This document shows positions 52,448-60,650 of a DNA stretch of 64,000 nucleotides, one piece after another (position 1 is the first letter of the stretch; each line of letters starts with the position of its first letter). The notes below the pieces were generated by a model, which had not been told where the DNA came from, searched no databases, and saw nothing but the letters and a program-made list of their open reading frames with translations. The position numbers were made by a program, and so were the translations under genes. The stretch is from Hahella sp. HNIBRBA332 (GTDB taxonomy: Bacteria > Pseudomonadota > Gammaproteobacteria > Pseudomonadales > Oleiphilaceae), in assembly GCF_030719035.1 (NCBI RefSeq), contig NZ_CP132203.1, positions 3,410,001 to 3,474,000 on the forward strand. Reading direction: 5' to 3'.

Positions 52448-53236
52448 TCAACTACTTCCTTTCATCGTTTTATATTCAGCGGAGTTGGGAAACATGTTCT
52501 TTAACAACAACATCAAAGATGCTTCCTCATTCAAATCCTTCTTCTCCCTGGCGATTTTTATTCCCAACGCCAAGCTTGCGGGGGAGTGCGAAGCCCCGCC
52601 TCTGCGCACTGCCTCCCAGAATGAACTATATAGTTTATCTGCCTGCGACAATCCGCCCTTATCAAAATATAAGGAAGCCAAGGCGTATACCACATCAGGT
52701 TGTCCATGCCTCAACGTCAGCGACTTCTCATAGGCTCTAATCGCGGGCTCTATTTCTCCCATTCGCAAACGAATAAGACCAATGTTACTAAACACCTGGG
52801 CCCTGCTTTCATAACTTACGTCTTCAGAAGCTCGTTCTAGCTGTTCAACTGCTTCCTTGTAACGACCTTCCTCATAAAGATAAGCCGCGTAGTAAGTACG
52901 TCCCCGAGTAAAGTTAGAGTCAGAGCGAAGCGCGGATTTAAATTGTTTCTCAGCCAGCAGTGACTCTTTCTGTCGCTGATACACCAAACCAAGAGCCGCA
53001 AGCGCCTCAGCATTATCAGACTTGATTTCTAGCGCTCGCTTCAGTTTCTGCAAGGCGCTATCCAAGTCACCCTGCTGATAATACGCCAACCCCAGTTGAA
53101 CATATTGCTGAGACGCTTTTTCTTCAGACGCTTTATTGGTGTACGGCCCTGTAACAGTCGTAACGCACCCTGCAAGCACGCCGCCCAATACCATCGCCAA
53201 TACTGCAGTTTTAATAGTACGCTTGACGTTTTCCAT
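52448..53236 (-). CDS. pilF: Type IV pilus biogenesis lipoprotein PilF/PilW
   Basis: A 262-residue TPR lipoprotein that guides PilQ secretin assembly in the outer membrane. A signal peptide with lipobox VLAGC precedes about six TPR repeats ('AYYQQGDLDSALQKLKRALEI', 'AEALAALGLVYQRQKESLLAE'). I choose ATG at 53236 (MENVKRTIK), preceded by GAGAAA, rather than an ATG 13 codons up. The stop is next to the rodZ start. Confidence 0.9.
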   Translation of the reverse strand: MENVKRTIKTAVLAMVLGGVLAGCVTTVTGPYTNKASEEKASQQYVQLGLAYYQQGDLDSALQKLKRALEIKSDNAEALAALGLVYQRQKESLLAEKQFKSALRSDSNFTRGRTYYAAYLYEEGRYKEAVEQLERASEDVSYESRAQVFSNIGLIRLRMGEIEPAIRAYEKSLTLRHGQPDVVYALASLYFDKGGLSQADKLYSSFWEAVRRGGASHSPASLALGIKIAREKKDLNEEASLMLLLKNMFPNSAEYKTMKGSS

Positions 53237-53330
53237 TTTTCTCAACTTAGCTATCAATTCCTGCGTTATTTTCAATGTAATAAACAGCCTTGCATCGTAG
53301 GGACCTGAAGCTATGCCTCCATCAATCTAA

Positions 53331-54467
53331 TTAGACGGAAGCTCTGCCGTCAGGGGAAACATTAATATTTTGCAGAGGGATATATTTCTGACTTCTTCGC
53401 GTTCTGTCCTCAACCCGCCCTACCAACTGGCCGCATGCCGCATCAATATCATCGCCGCGCGTAGTTCGAATGGTCGCCACATAGCCTGCATCGCTCAACA
53501 CCTTTTGGAACCTTAATGTCGCGTTTCGGGAGGGACGCTCATAACCGCTATTAGGGAACGGGTTGAATGGGATCAGGTTAATTTTACATGGTAAGTCGCG
53601 TAATAAGTCTCGCAACTCACGTGCGTGTGTTTCGCTGTCGTTTACGCCTGCAATCAAGGTGTATTCAACCGTAATGCGACGTTTATCAGAAAGTTTGCCC
53701 AGATAACGATGGCAAGCCGCCAACAACTCTTCTATTGGGTACTTTTTATTGACCGGAACCAGAACATCTCGCAACGGGTTATTTGGCGCATGCAGGGAGA
53801 TTGCGAGGGAGACGTCGGTAACATCACCCAGCTTATCGAGGGCCGGGACAAGTCCGGAGGTGCTGACAGTCAAGCGGCGCTTGGAAATACCAAAGCCAAA
53901 ATCGTCCATCATGACGTCGCAGGCGCGCACGACGTTGTCGAAATTCAATAAGGGCTCGCCCATTCCCATAAAGACAACGTTCGTGACGTAACGCTCTTTG
54001 GACAAGTCATAATCGCCAAAAGATCTCGCCGCAACCCACAACTGACCGATTATTTCAGCGGAACTCAGGTTACGATTGAACCCCTGCTTTCCAGTTGAAC
54101 AGAAACTGCAATCCAGCGAGCATCCAATCTGGGAGGAAACGCACAATGTACCCCGGCCATTATCCGGGATATAGACAGTTTCAATACTGTTGCCGCCAGC
54201 CAATCGCATAACCCACTTACGGGTGCCGTCGGCAGAAATATCTTCATATATAACTTCAGGCACGGAAACTTCAGCTACATCTTTCAGTTTTTCCCGTAAT
54301 GCCTTACTCATATTCGTCATGAGGTCAAAGTCAGATACGCCAAGATGATACATCCACTTCATCAATTGAGTGGCGCGGAATTTTTTCTCTCCCAACGACT
54401 CGAAAAAAGATTCGAGATCGGAACGATTCATTCCCAATAAGTTAATTTTAGCGTTGGCGCCTGACAT
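53331..54467 (-). CDS. rlmN: Dual-specificity 23S rRNA/tRNA m2A methyltransferase RlmN
   Basis: A 378-residue radical SAM enzyme making 2-methyladenosine at A2503 of 23S rRNA and A37 of some tRNAs. It has the SAM/cluster motif CSLDCSFCSTG, 'VFMGMGEPLLNFDNV', 'SLHAPNNPLRD', and the C-terminal methyl-carrying Cys in 'DDIDAACGQLVG'. A catalytic residue set typical of the family is intact. Confidence 0.95.
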   Translation of the reverse strand: MSGANAKINLLGMNRSDLESFFESLGEKKFRATQLMKWMYHLGVSDFDLMTNMSKALREKLKDVAEVSVPEVIYEDISADGTRKWVMRLAGGNSIETVYIPDNGRGTLCVSSQIGCSLDCSFCSTGKQGFNRNLSSAEIIGQLWVAARSFGDYDLSKERYVTNVVFMGMGEPLLNFDNVVRACDVMMDDFGFGISKRRLTVSTSGLVPALDKLGDVTDVSLAISLHAPNNPLRDVLVPVNKKYPIEELLAACHRYLGKLSDKRRITVEYTLIAGVNDSETHARELRDLLRDLPCKINLIPFNPFPNSGYERPSRNATLRFQKVLSDAGYVATIRTTRGDDIDAACGQLVGRVEDRTRRSQKYIPLQNINVSPDGRASV

Positions 54468-54537
54468 GCTTTACCTCTTAAAAAGAGTGCAGCGATAATG
54501 CTGCACTCGATTAGTTGCCTCGACTGATAATTTTATA

Positions 54538-54966
54538 TCAGCTGCGTGGGCAGATTTCGTTCTCGCTGAAGAAATAAGCTACTTCGCGCTCAGCAGACGC
54601 TGCAGAGTCAGAGCCATGCACCGCGTTTGCGTCAATAGAGGAAGCGAAATCCGCGCGAATAGTGCCTGGCTCAGCTTCTTTGGGGTTGGTTGCGCCCATA
54701 AGTTGACGGTTCAGAGCGATGGCGTTTTCACCTTCCAGCGCTTGAACAACAACAGGACCAGAAGTCATGAAAGCAACCAGATCAGGGAAGAATCCGCGCT
54801 CTTTGTGTTCAGCATAAAAGCCTTCAGCCTGCTCTTGCGACAGGTGCAGCATTTTTGCAGCCACAATACGCAGACCGGCCTTCTCAAAACGCGAATAGAT
54901 TTCGCCGATTACATTTTTAGCCACTGCGTCAGGCTTGATGATTGATAGCGTACGTTCTACGGCCAT
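54538..54966 (-). CDS. ndk: Nucleoside diphosphate kinase
   Basis: A 142-residue kinase balancing NTP pools, with 'ERTLSIIKPDAV' at the start and the phospho-His in 'DANAVHGSDSAASAEREVAYFF'. ATG at 54966 fits the family length of ~143; the frame is open 34 codons further up without similarity. In Pseudomonas ndk follows iscX, while here it follows iscS directly. Confidence 0.95.
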   Translation of the reverse strand: MAVERTLSIIKPDAVAKNVIGEIYSRFEKAGLRIVAAKMLHLSQEQAEGFYAEHKERGFFPDLVAFMTSGPVVVQALEGENAIALNRQLMGATNPKEAEPGTIRADFASSIDANAVHGSDSAASAEREVAYFFSENEICPRS

Positions 54967-55214
54967 CGATATGCTCTCCAAAATCAGGGTTATAACAACT
55001 TTAGGTTTATATTCTGAACAGGCGATTATACGCATGTTCCGGGGAAAGTTACACTCCGCTCCTAGCACGAAAAAGGCTTCAGTGACACAAGTGTCAAATG
55101 AGCGGCATTCGCGATAACGGACGCCAGATACTTTCAGTCTGAAATTGCATCAGGCGCATATTTAAATTTTGTTAACAAGAGCCAAGAAAGCGCTCTCGAT
55201 TAAGGTCTGTGGCG
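54967..55214. other. iscS-ndk gap lacking iscUA-hscBA-fdx-iscX
   Basis: These 248 bases separate iscS and ndk. In Pseudomonas and many relatives iscU, iscA, hscB, hscA, fdx and iscX occupy this place. No remnant of those genes is readable in any frame. A short inverted repeat TGACAC-AA-GTGTCA lies at 55083-55096. Confidence 0.8.
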
Positions 55215-56396
55215 TTAACCGCCCAGCTTGGCCTTCCACGCAGGAGATAATTCACGCAATTTATTCACTGCAGTAATAATGACATCCGCGGCGACATCAA
55301 CATCTTCTTCTTGAGTAAAACGCCCCATAGAGATACGTAGGGAACTGAGCGCCAACTCATCCGGCACGCCAACTCCCCTCAACACATAAGAGGGCTCAAG
55401 CGAAGCGGACGTGCAAGCAGAACCTGTTGAAACCGCAAGATCTCGCATCGCCATCAACAGCGACTCGCCATCGACATATCCGAAACTGATATTCAATGTG
55501 CCCGGCAGCCTTTGGGAATCCGAGCCGTTCAGGTGGATTTCCGGCAATACAGAGAGCGCTCGCCACAATCTGTCACGCAACCCCGCCAGTCGCTCAGCCT
55601 CTCCCATCAGGCTTTGCCCAGCCAACTCAAAAGCGACGCCCATGCCAACAATTTGGTGAGTTGGCAGCGTACCGGAACGCATGCCCCGCTCATGGCCGCC
55701 ACCATGGATCTGAGCATCCACGCCGACAAATGGATTTCTTCGAACGTAGAGCGCTCCTATACCTTTAGGCCCGTATATTTTATGCGCACAGCAAGACAAC
55801 AGGTCGACAGGCATGGTTTTCATATCGACAACCAACTTGCCCACGGACTGCGCCGCATCCACATGAAAAAAAGCTTGATGCCCACGCAACAGCTCACCAA
55901 TTGCCTGAATATCGTTAACACTACCCAGTTCGTTATTGGCGTGCATCAGGGAAACGAGAATAGTGTCGTCACGCAATGCATCCTTAACTGACTGCGGACT
56001 GACGACGCCATCTTTGCCCGGTTTCAGATAAGTCACGTCGTAACCCTGCTTTTCCAGATAGGCGCAGGGATCCAGCACAGCCTTGTGCTCTATGGCGCTG
56101 GTAATGATATGGCGGCCTTTTTCAGCGTAACGACTCGCCACGCCTTTAATAGCGAGGTTATCCGCTTCTGTCGCACCAGAAGTCCAAACAATCTCCCGAG
56201 GATCGGCGCCAATCAGGTCCGCCACTTGGCGACGCCCTTTTTCCACCATCTCTTCTGCACGCCAGCCGTAAATATGCGAACGGGACGCCGGGTTGGCGAA
56301 GACGCCATCCAACGTCAAGCAATTGCTCATCGCCTCAGCGACTCTGGGGTCCACCGGCGTAGTGGCGGCATAGTCGAGATATATAGGTTTCTTCAT
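55215..56396 (-). CDS. iscS: Cysteine desulfurase IscS-type, short C-terminus
   Basis: A 393-residue PLP enzyme that takes sulfur from cysteine. PLP Lys206 lies in AHKIYGPKGIG and the persulfide Cys328 in STGSACTSASLEPSYVL; both numbers match E. coli IscS. The protein ends at LRELSPAWKAKLGG, about 11 residues short, so the tail ending in IEWAHH that contacts IscU is missing. The gene follows iscR as usual, but iscU and partners are not downstream. It probably still serves tRNA thiolation and other sulfur acceptors. Confidence 0.93.
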   Translation of the reverse strand: MKKPIYLDYAATTPVDPRVAEAMSNCLTLDGVFANPASRSHIYGWRAEEMVEKGRRQVADLIGADPREIVWTSGATEADNLAIKGVASRYAEKGRHIITSAIEHKAVLDPCAYLEKQGYDVTYLKPGKDGVVSPQSVKDALRDDTILVSLMHANNELGSVNDIQAIGELLRGHQAFFHVDAAQSVGKLVVDMKTMPVDLLSCCAHKIYGPKGIGALYVRRNPFVGVDAQIHGGGHERGMRSGTLPTHQIVGMGVAFELAGQSLMGEAERLAGLRDRLWRALSVLPEIHLNGSDSQRLPGTLNISFGYVDGESLLMAMRDLAVSTGSACTSASLEPSYVLRGVGVPDELALSSLRISMGRFTQEEDVDVAADVIITAVNKLRELSPAWKAKLGG

Positions 56397-56470
56397 TATT
56401 TCAATTATCCATATCCAAGTACTTCAGCGCTCCCCGCGCCTGCATCACCAATGACGCGAGAGAAACCAGG

Positions 56471-56950
56471 TTAGCCGATATCGACCAAAGAAATACCTGT
56501 TTCGCCCGCTCGTTTTCTTTCAGCCTGCCTCTCAGCAATTTCTTGCACAGCCCGACTGGAGACCAACTCCTCCAGGCTGATACTACTGAGGTAATCGTGA
56601 ATACGCTCACTGAGATCCTGCCACAAGTGGTGGGTTAGACAGATTTCACCGCCCTGACAGTCCCCTTTTCGCCCACATCTCGTCGCATCAATAGATTCGT
56701 TAACCGCTTCAATAATGTCAGCTACCGCCGTCTCACCGAGTGGACGCGCCAACTTATAACCACCGCCGGGCCCTCTGACACTGGACACCAGACGATTACG
56801 CCTTAATTTGGCGAACAATTGCTCAAGATATGAAAGCGAGATGCCCTGACGCGCCGAGATATCCGCCAGACTAACAGGACCGCTATCACCGTGCAGCGCC
56901 AAATCCAGCATGGCGGTCACCGCATAGCGGCCTTTGGTGGTCAAGCGCAT
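56471..56950 (-). CDS. iscR: Iron-sulfur regulator IscR
   Basis: A 159-residue Rrf2-family repressor. The N-terminal winged helix starts MRLTTKGRYAVTAMLDLA. The cluster-binding cysteines Cys92, Cys98 and Cys104 are in 'RCGRKGDCQGGEICLTHHLW', the same numbering as E. coli IscR. ATG at 56950 is chosen; a TTG two codons earlier is less likely. It should regulate iscS and Fe-S genes elsewhere according to cluster status. Confidence 0.94.
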   Translation of the reverse strand: MRLTTKGRYAVTAMLDLALHGDSGPVSLADISARQGISLSYLEQLFAKLRRNRLVSSVRGPGGGYKLARPLGETAVADIIEAVNESIDATRCGRKGDCQGGEICLTHHLWQDLSERIHDYLSSISLEELVSSRAVQEIAERQAERKRAGETGISLVDIG

Positions 56951-57028
56951 GATCAAACCCCTAATTAATTTAGGGCATTATGAAATGACCCTGCAAACTG
57001 ATCAAGTATTACGGATTATGTCGTCAAG

Positions 57029-57790
57029 CTACTTATCTTCGCGGACACACTCAAAGTCCTCGCTCTTCAGAGGAGGCAGTTCGCCATTGCGATATTCCAC
57101 ATCCAACTTGTGCAGGCACTTGCACATGGACTCCAGACGATCATCTACCGCCTGCATATGATCCAACATCGCACGAATGGAGCGCGCCACCGGATCAGGC
57201 ATCTCTTCGCTCAACCCATAGGCGTCAAAGCCCATTTTCTCTTCCATGGCTTTGCGGCGATCCGCTTCCGGCTCTGTTTTCTTGACAATCACTCGCCCCG
57301 GAATGCCGACCACTGTCGCGTTAGGCGGCACTTCCTTAGTTACCACGGCATTAGAGCCCACTTTCGAGTTATCCCCTACTGTGAACGGCCCCAAGATCTT
57401 GGCGCCAGCGCCGACGACCACGCCATTTCCCAACGTTGGATGACGTTTGCCTGCATTCCAACTGGTTCCTCCAAGGGTTACCCCCTGGTACAAGGTAACG
57501 TCGTCGCCAATCTCGGCCGTCTCCCCAATCACTACTCCCATACCATGATCAATAAAGAAGCGGCGACCGATTTTCGCACCCGGATGTATTTCGATCCCAG
57601 TCATCCACCGACTGAATGTGGAGAGAAAGCGCGCCAACCACTTCAACCCCTTTCTCCACAACCAGTGACTAATGCGGTGCGCCAGCAACGCATGCAGACC
57701 GGGGTAGCAAGTCAGCACCTCAAAGGCGTTTCTGGCCGCCGGGTCCCGGTGAAAGACACTTCTTATGTCCTCTTTTAACTGTGCTAACAT
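57029..57790 (-). CDS. cysE: Serine O-acetyltransferase
   Basis: A 253-residue left-handed beta-helix acetyltransferase making O-acetylserine for cysteine synthesis. Conserved parts: 'RDPAARNAFEVLTCYPGLHALLAHRISH', 'HPGAKIGRRFFIDHGMGVVIGETAEIGD', 'LGGTSWNAGKRHPTLGNGVVVGAGAK' and 'PPNATVVGIPGRVI'. It lies between trmJ and iscR in the Pseudomonas order, which couples cysteine supply with sulfur mobilisation. Confidence 0.95.
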   Translation of the reverse strand: MLAQLKEDIRSVFHRDPAARNAFEVLTCYPGLHALLAHRISHWLWRKGLKWLARFLSTFSRWMTGIEIHPGAKIGRRFFIDHGMGVVIGETAEIGDDVTLYQGVTLGGTSWNAGKRHPTLGNGVVVGAGAKILGPFTVGDNSKVGSNAVVTKEVPPNATVVGIPGRVIVKKTEPEADRRKAMEEKMGFDAYGLSEEMPDPVARSIRAMLDHMQAVDDRLESMCKCLHKLDVEYRNGELPPLKSEDFECVREDK

Positions 57791-57802
57791 GATTCGCCCC
57801 GA

Positions 57803-58576
57803 TTAATTCTTTTGCCAAGTTCCCGCTATTTTCTGCGTAGACCTTAGGATGCCTCGCAGAATGTTGATTTCCATCTTATCCAAACGCGCACGTTGATACA
57901 GCCGACGTAGTCGCGACATCAATTGCCTGGGATTTTCCGGATCATGAAAGTCGATATCGATCAGTGTCTGCTCCAAATGAGCCAGATAACGCTCGACTTC
58001 GTCCGCCGTCGCGGCCTCAACATCCCACCCGGCATCACCTGGGCCGTCCAATCTCTGGATATATGACTGATTCTCTTCGTTTTCAAGCAGCCACCTCATG
58101 TGCAGCTCGTAACAAATCACTTGCGCCGCCATCGCAACATTCAAGGACGAATAGTCTGGATTTGAAGGGATATGTACATGCAAGTGACAGCGCTGCAACT
58201 CTTCATTGGTGAGACCTCGCTCTTCGCGCCCAAATACAATCGCCACATCGCCCTCGGTCGCCGCGACATGATCGTGTACATCATCCGCCAGATCCCGAGG
58301 ATTTCTCACCGGCCAGGGAATACTCCGACCTCTTGCGCTGGTTCCCACCACTAATACACAGCCAGCAATAGCCTCATCCAAACTCGCAACCACTTGAGCG
58401 CCATCCAATACATCTAAAGCTCCGGATGCACGACTTACTGCATCATCATCTGGAAATCGGTCTGGCTCCACCAGCACTAATCGAGACAGCCGCATGTTTT
58501 TCATCACGCGCGCAGTAGCGCCGATATTACCGGGATGAGAGGTGTTGACCAGCACAATACGGATGTTTTCCAGCAT
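57803..58576 (-). CDS. trmJ: tRNA (cytidine/uridine-2'-O-)-methyltransferase TrmJ
   Basis: A 257-residue SPOUT methyltransferase that methylates position 32 of certain tRNAs. The SPOUT knot motifs are clear: 'VNTSHPGNIGATARVMKNM', 'IVFGREERGLTNEEL' and 'HIPSNPDYSSLNVAMAAQVICYEL'. ATG at 58576 (AAGGTG ahead) is chosen over a GTG two codons earlier. It diverges from the suhB homologue. Confidence 0.92.
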   Translation of the reverse strand: MLENIRIVLVNTSHPGNIGATARVMKNMRLSRLVLVEPDRFPDDDAVSRASGALDVLDGAQVVASLDEAIAGCVLVVGTSARGRSIPWPVRNPRDLADDVHDHVAATEGDVAIVFGREERGLTNEELQRCHLHVHIPSNPDYSSLNVAMAAQVICYELHMRWLLENEENQSYIQRLDGPGDAGWDVEAATADEVERYLAHLEQTLIDIDFHDPENPRQLMSRLRRLYQRARLDKMEINILRGILRSTQKIAGTWQKN

Positions 58577-58794
58577 TTTCACACCTTTTTAAAAGTGCGC
58601 AATGGTAGCAGAATTGTATGCAAATGCCTCCCCCCACTAAGACCAAAACGTCGCTATAACTCCGCTTTCTGGCGCGCCCTGCGACCTTTCCTATAATTTA
58701 ATCCGTAAGTAGATTTCTGGGTGTGTTTACACGACGGAGTTGCTATTATTAGCGCCCTTTTTAAAACCGTTCTTTACAAAGTAGTGATCAAACC

Positions 58795-59592
58795 ATGCAG
58801 CCAATGATTAATATTGCCTTGCGCGCAATTCGCTCGTCCAATGAGCAGATCAACATGATTCTTGAGCGTGAAGAGTTGTCTTTTACCGATCCGGAAAAGC
58901 TAAAGAGAGTCATTGCCCGTGTTGACGCCGCTTTCTACGACAATCTGTCCCGCGCCCTGCAACGGGCCTACCCCACACACCAAATCAACAAAAAAGGCGA
59001 CCTGAAAGGCAACCCGAAAGGCGTCAGCTGGCACATCATGCCTGTACACAACACCGCCAGCCTCGTACGCGGCCTATCCGATTGGTGTTTTTCACTGGTC
59101 TGCAAAAAGAATGATCAGACCGAACACGCTATCATTATTTTCCCCGTAACCGGCGATGAATACACAGCAAGCCGGGGCGGCGGAGCCTCATTGAACGGCA
59201 AACGCATCCGAGTCTCAGGTACAAAAGACCTGGAGCTTTCCATGCTATCCACCAATATTCTGGAAGGCATTGGAAAAAGAGAAGAACCTGCAGCATTACT
59301 GGAAGCTTACGCAGAATTAGACAAAAGCTGCTTCGGCGTAAGAAGCGCCCACTGCATTCCACAGGACTTGGCTTATCTGGCCGCAGGAAAAGTCGACGTC
59401 GTTATATTGAACAACATCAACCCACTTGAAACGGTGGCGGGACTGCTTATAGTCAAGGAAGCGGGCGCTCTGCACAGCGACGTTCGCGGCAATCCGCTGA
59501 ACGATAGAAGCCGCTCTCTTATCTGCTGCAGCCCCAAGATGCTCAAGCCTGTCTCTCAAAAGGCCCACAAACTGGCTGAACTACTGAAGTAA
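58795..59592 (+). CDS. suhB: SuhB-like protein with lost phosphatase active site
   Basis: A 265-residue inositol-monophosphatase homologue at the normal suhB locus. The start (MQPMINIALRAIR), 'DEYTASRGGGASLNGKRIRVS' and 'QDLAYLAAGKVDVV' align with E. coli SuhB. The metal ligands do not: the TEE motif (Glu67) is NKK, the DPLD motif (Asp84, Asp87) is MPVH (82-85), and Asp212 is Glu212. Phosphatase activity should be lost. E. coli SuhB has a non-catalytic role in rRNA antitermination with Nus factors, and I infer that this role is what is kept. Confidence 0.85.
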   Translation: MQPMINIALRAIRSSNEQINMILEREELSFTDPEKLKRVIARVDAAFYDNLSRALQRAYPTHQINKKGDLKGNPKGVSWHIMPVHNTASLVRGLSDWCFSLVCKKNDQTEHAIIIFPVTGDEYTASRGGGASLNGKRIRVSGTKDLELSMLSTNILEGIGKREEPAALLEAYAELDKSCFGVRSAHCIPQDLAYLAAGKVDVVILNNINPLETVAGLLIVKEAGALHSDVRGNPLNDRSRSLICCSPKMLKPVSQKAHKLAELLK

Positions 59593-59633
59593 TCCTATCT
59601 AAAGCGCTCTTCGACATACCAAAGAGCCAGCAC

Positions 59634-59663
59634 AAAAAAGCCGGTCACTTGACCGGCTTTTTA
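59634..59663. terminator. Bidirectional terminator between suhB and secF
   Basis: AAAAAGCCGGTCA-CT-TGACCGGCTTTTT is nearly perfectly symmetric and lies between two converging genes. Confidence 0.92.
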
Positions 59664-59720
59664 TTTGGCTGTGACCCGTCCCGAATAGAGTTGACAGCCT
59701 ACGCCAAGTAGAAAAACGCC

Positions 59721-60638
59721 TCAGGGGCGATCATCCAGCTCAACGCCTTCTTTTACAGGGATCATCAGATCTTCTTTGCTGATATTCATAATCAGCAGCA
59801 GGTTACTTGCAACATATACTGACGAGTAGGTACCAATAACAATACCTATGATCAATGCCGTCGAAAACCCTTTAAGCGCAGGCCCACCGAACAAGAACAA
59901 CGCCACCAGAACCAACAATGTGGTCAAGCCGGTGACAATCGTACGGGACAGGGTTTGCGTCAAAGAGATATTAATAATACCTATTGGAGTCTCCTCACGC
60001 AGGCGACGGAAATTTTCACGCACGCGGTCACTCACGACGATGGTATCGTTCAACGAGTAACCAATTACCGCCAACACCGCCGCCAACACGTTCAAATCGA
60101 AGTCCCACTGAAACAACGAGAACATCCCTACGGTGATAATGACGTCATGCACCAAAGCCAACACGGCGCCAATAGAGAACTTAAACTGAAAGCGGAAAGC
60201 GATATAGAGCATAATGACGCCGAGCGCCAGCAGCAGACCCAAACCACCTTGTTCACGCAACTCTTCGCCGACCTGAGACCCAACGAATTCGGAACGACTC
60301 AGACTCACCTGCGCCCCATCTGCGGACAACGCACTCACCACCTCAGTTCCAATGGACTCACTGTGCTCCTGCTGCAGACGAACCAGAATACTGGTGTCTG
60401 AGCCAAACTTCTGCACGACGAAGTTTTCGTACTTGTGAGCCTCAAGCTGATGCCGTACGTCATTGATTTGGGGCGCTTTGGAGTACTCCACCTCCACCAG
60501 CGTACCGCCAGTGAAATCCAACCCGAACGACAAGCCGCGCGTCGCGATGGACACGATAGATACAATGATCATTATCACAGACAAAGCCAGCGCAGGCTTC
60601 GCTATGCCCATAAAGTTATAAACTTTCTCATCAGACAT
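59721..60638 (-). CDS. secF: Protein translocase subunit SecF
   Basis: A 305-residue RND-type membrane protein with six helices that, with SecD, uses the proton gradient to pull exported proteins through SecYEG. Family marks are 'GLSFGLDFTGGTLVEV' after the first helix, the long periplasmic loop, and 'AVLAVIGYSLNDTIVVSDRVREN'. It lies 12 bases after secD. Confidence 0.95.
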   Translation of the reverse strand: MSDEKVYNFMGIAKPALALSVIMIIVSIVSIATRGLSFGLDFTGGTLVEVEYSKAPQINDVRHQLEAHKYENFVVQKFGSDTSILVRLQQEHSESIGTEVVSALSADGAQVSLSRSEFVGSQVGEELREQGGLGLLLALGVIMLYIAFRFQFKFSIGAVLALVHDVIITVGMFSLFQWDFDLNVLAAVLAVIGYSLNDTIVVSDRVRENFRRLREETPIGIINISLTQTLSRTIVTGLTTLLVLVALFLFGGPALKGFSTALIIGIVIGTYSSVYVASNLLLIMNISKEDLMIPVKEGVELDDRP

Positions 60639-60650
60639 AGTTATGCCTCC

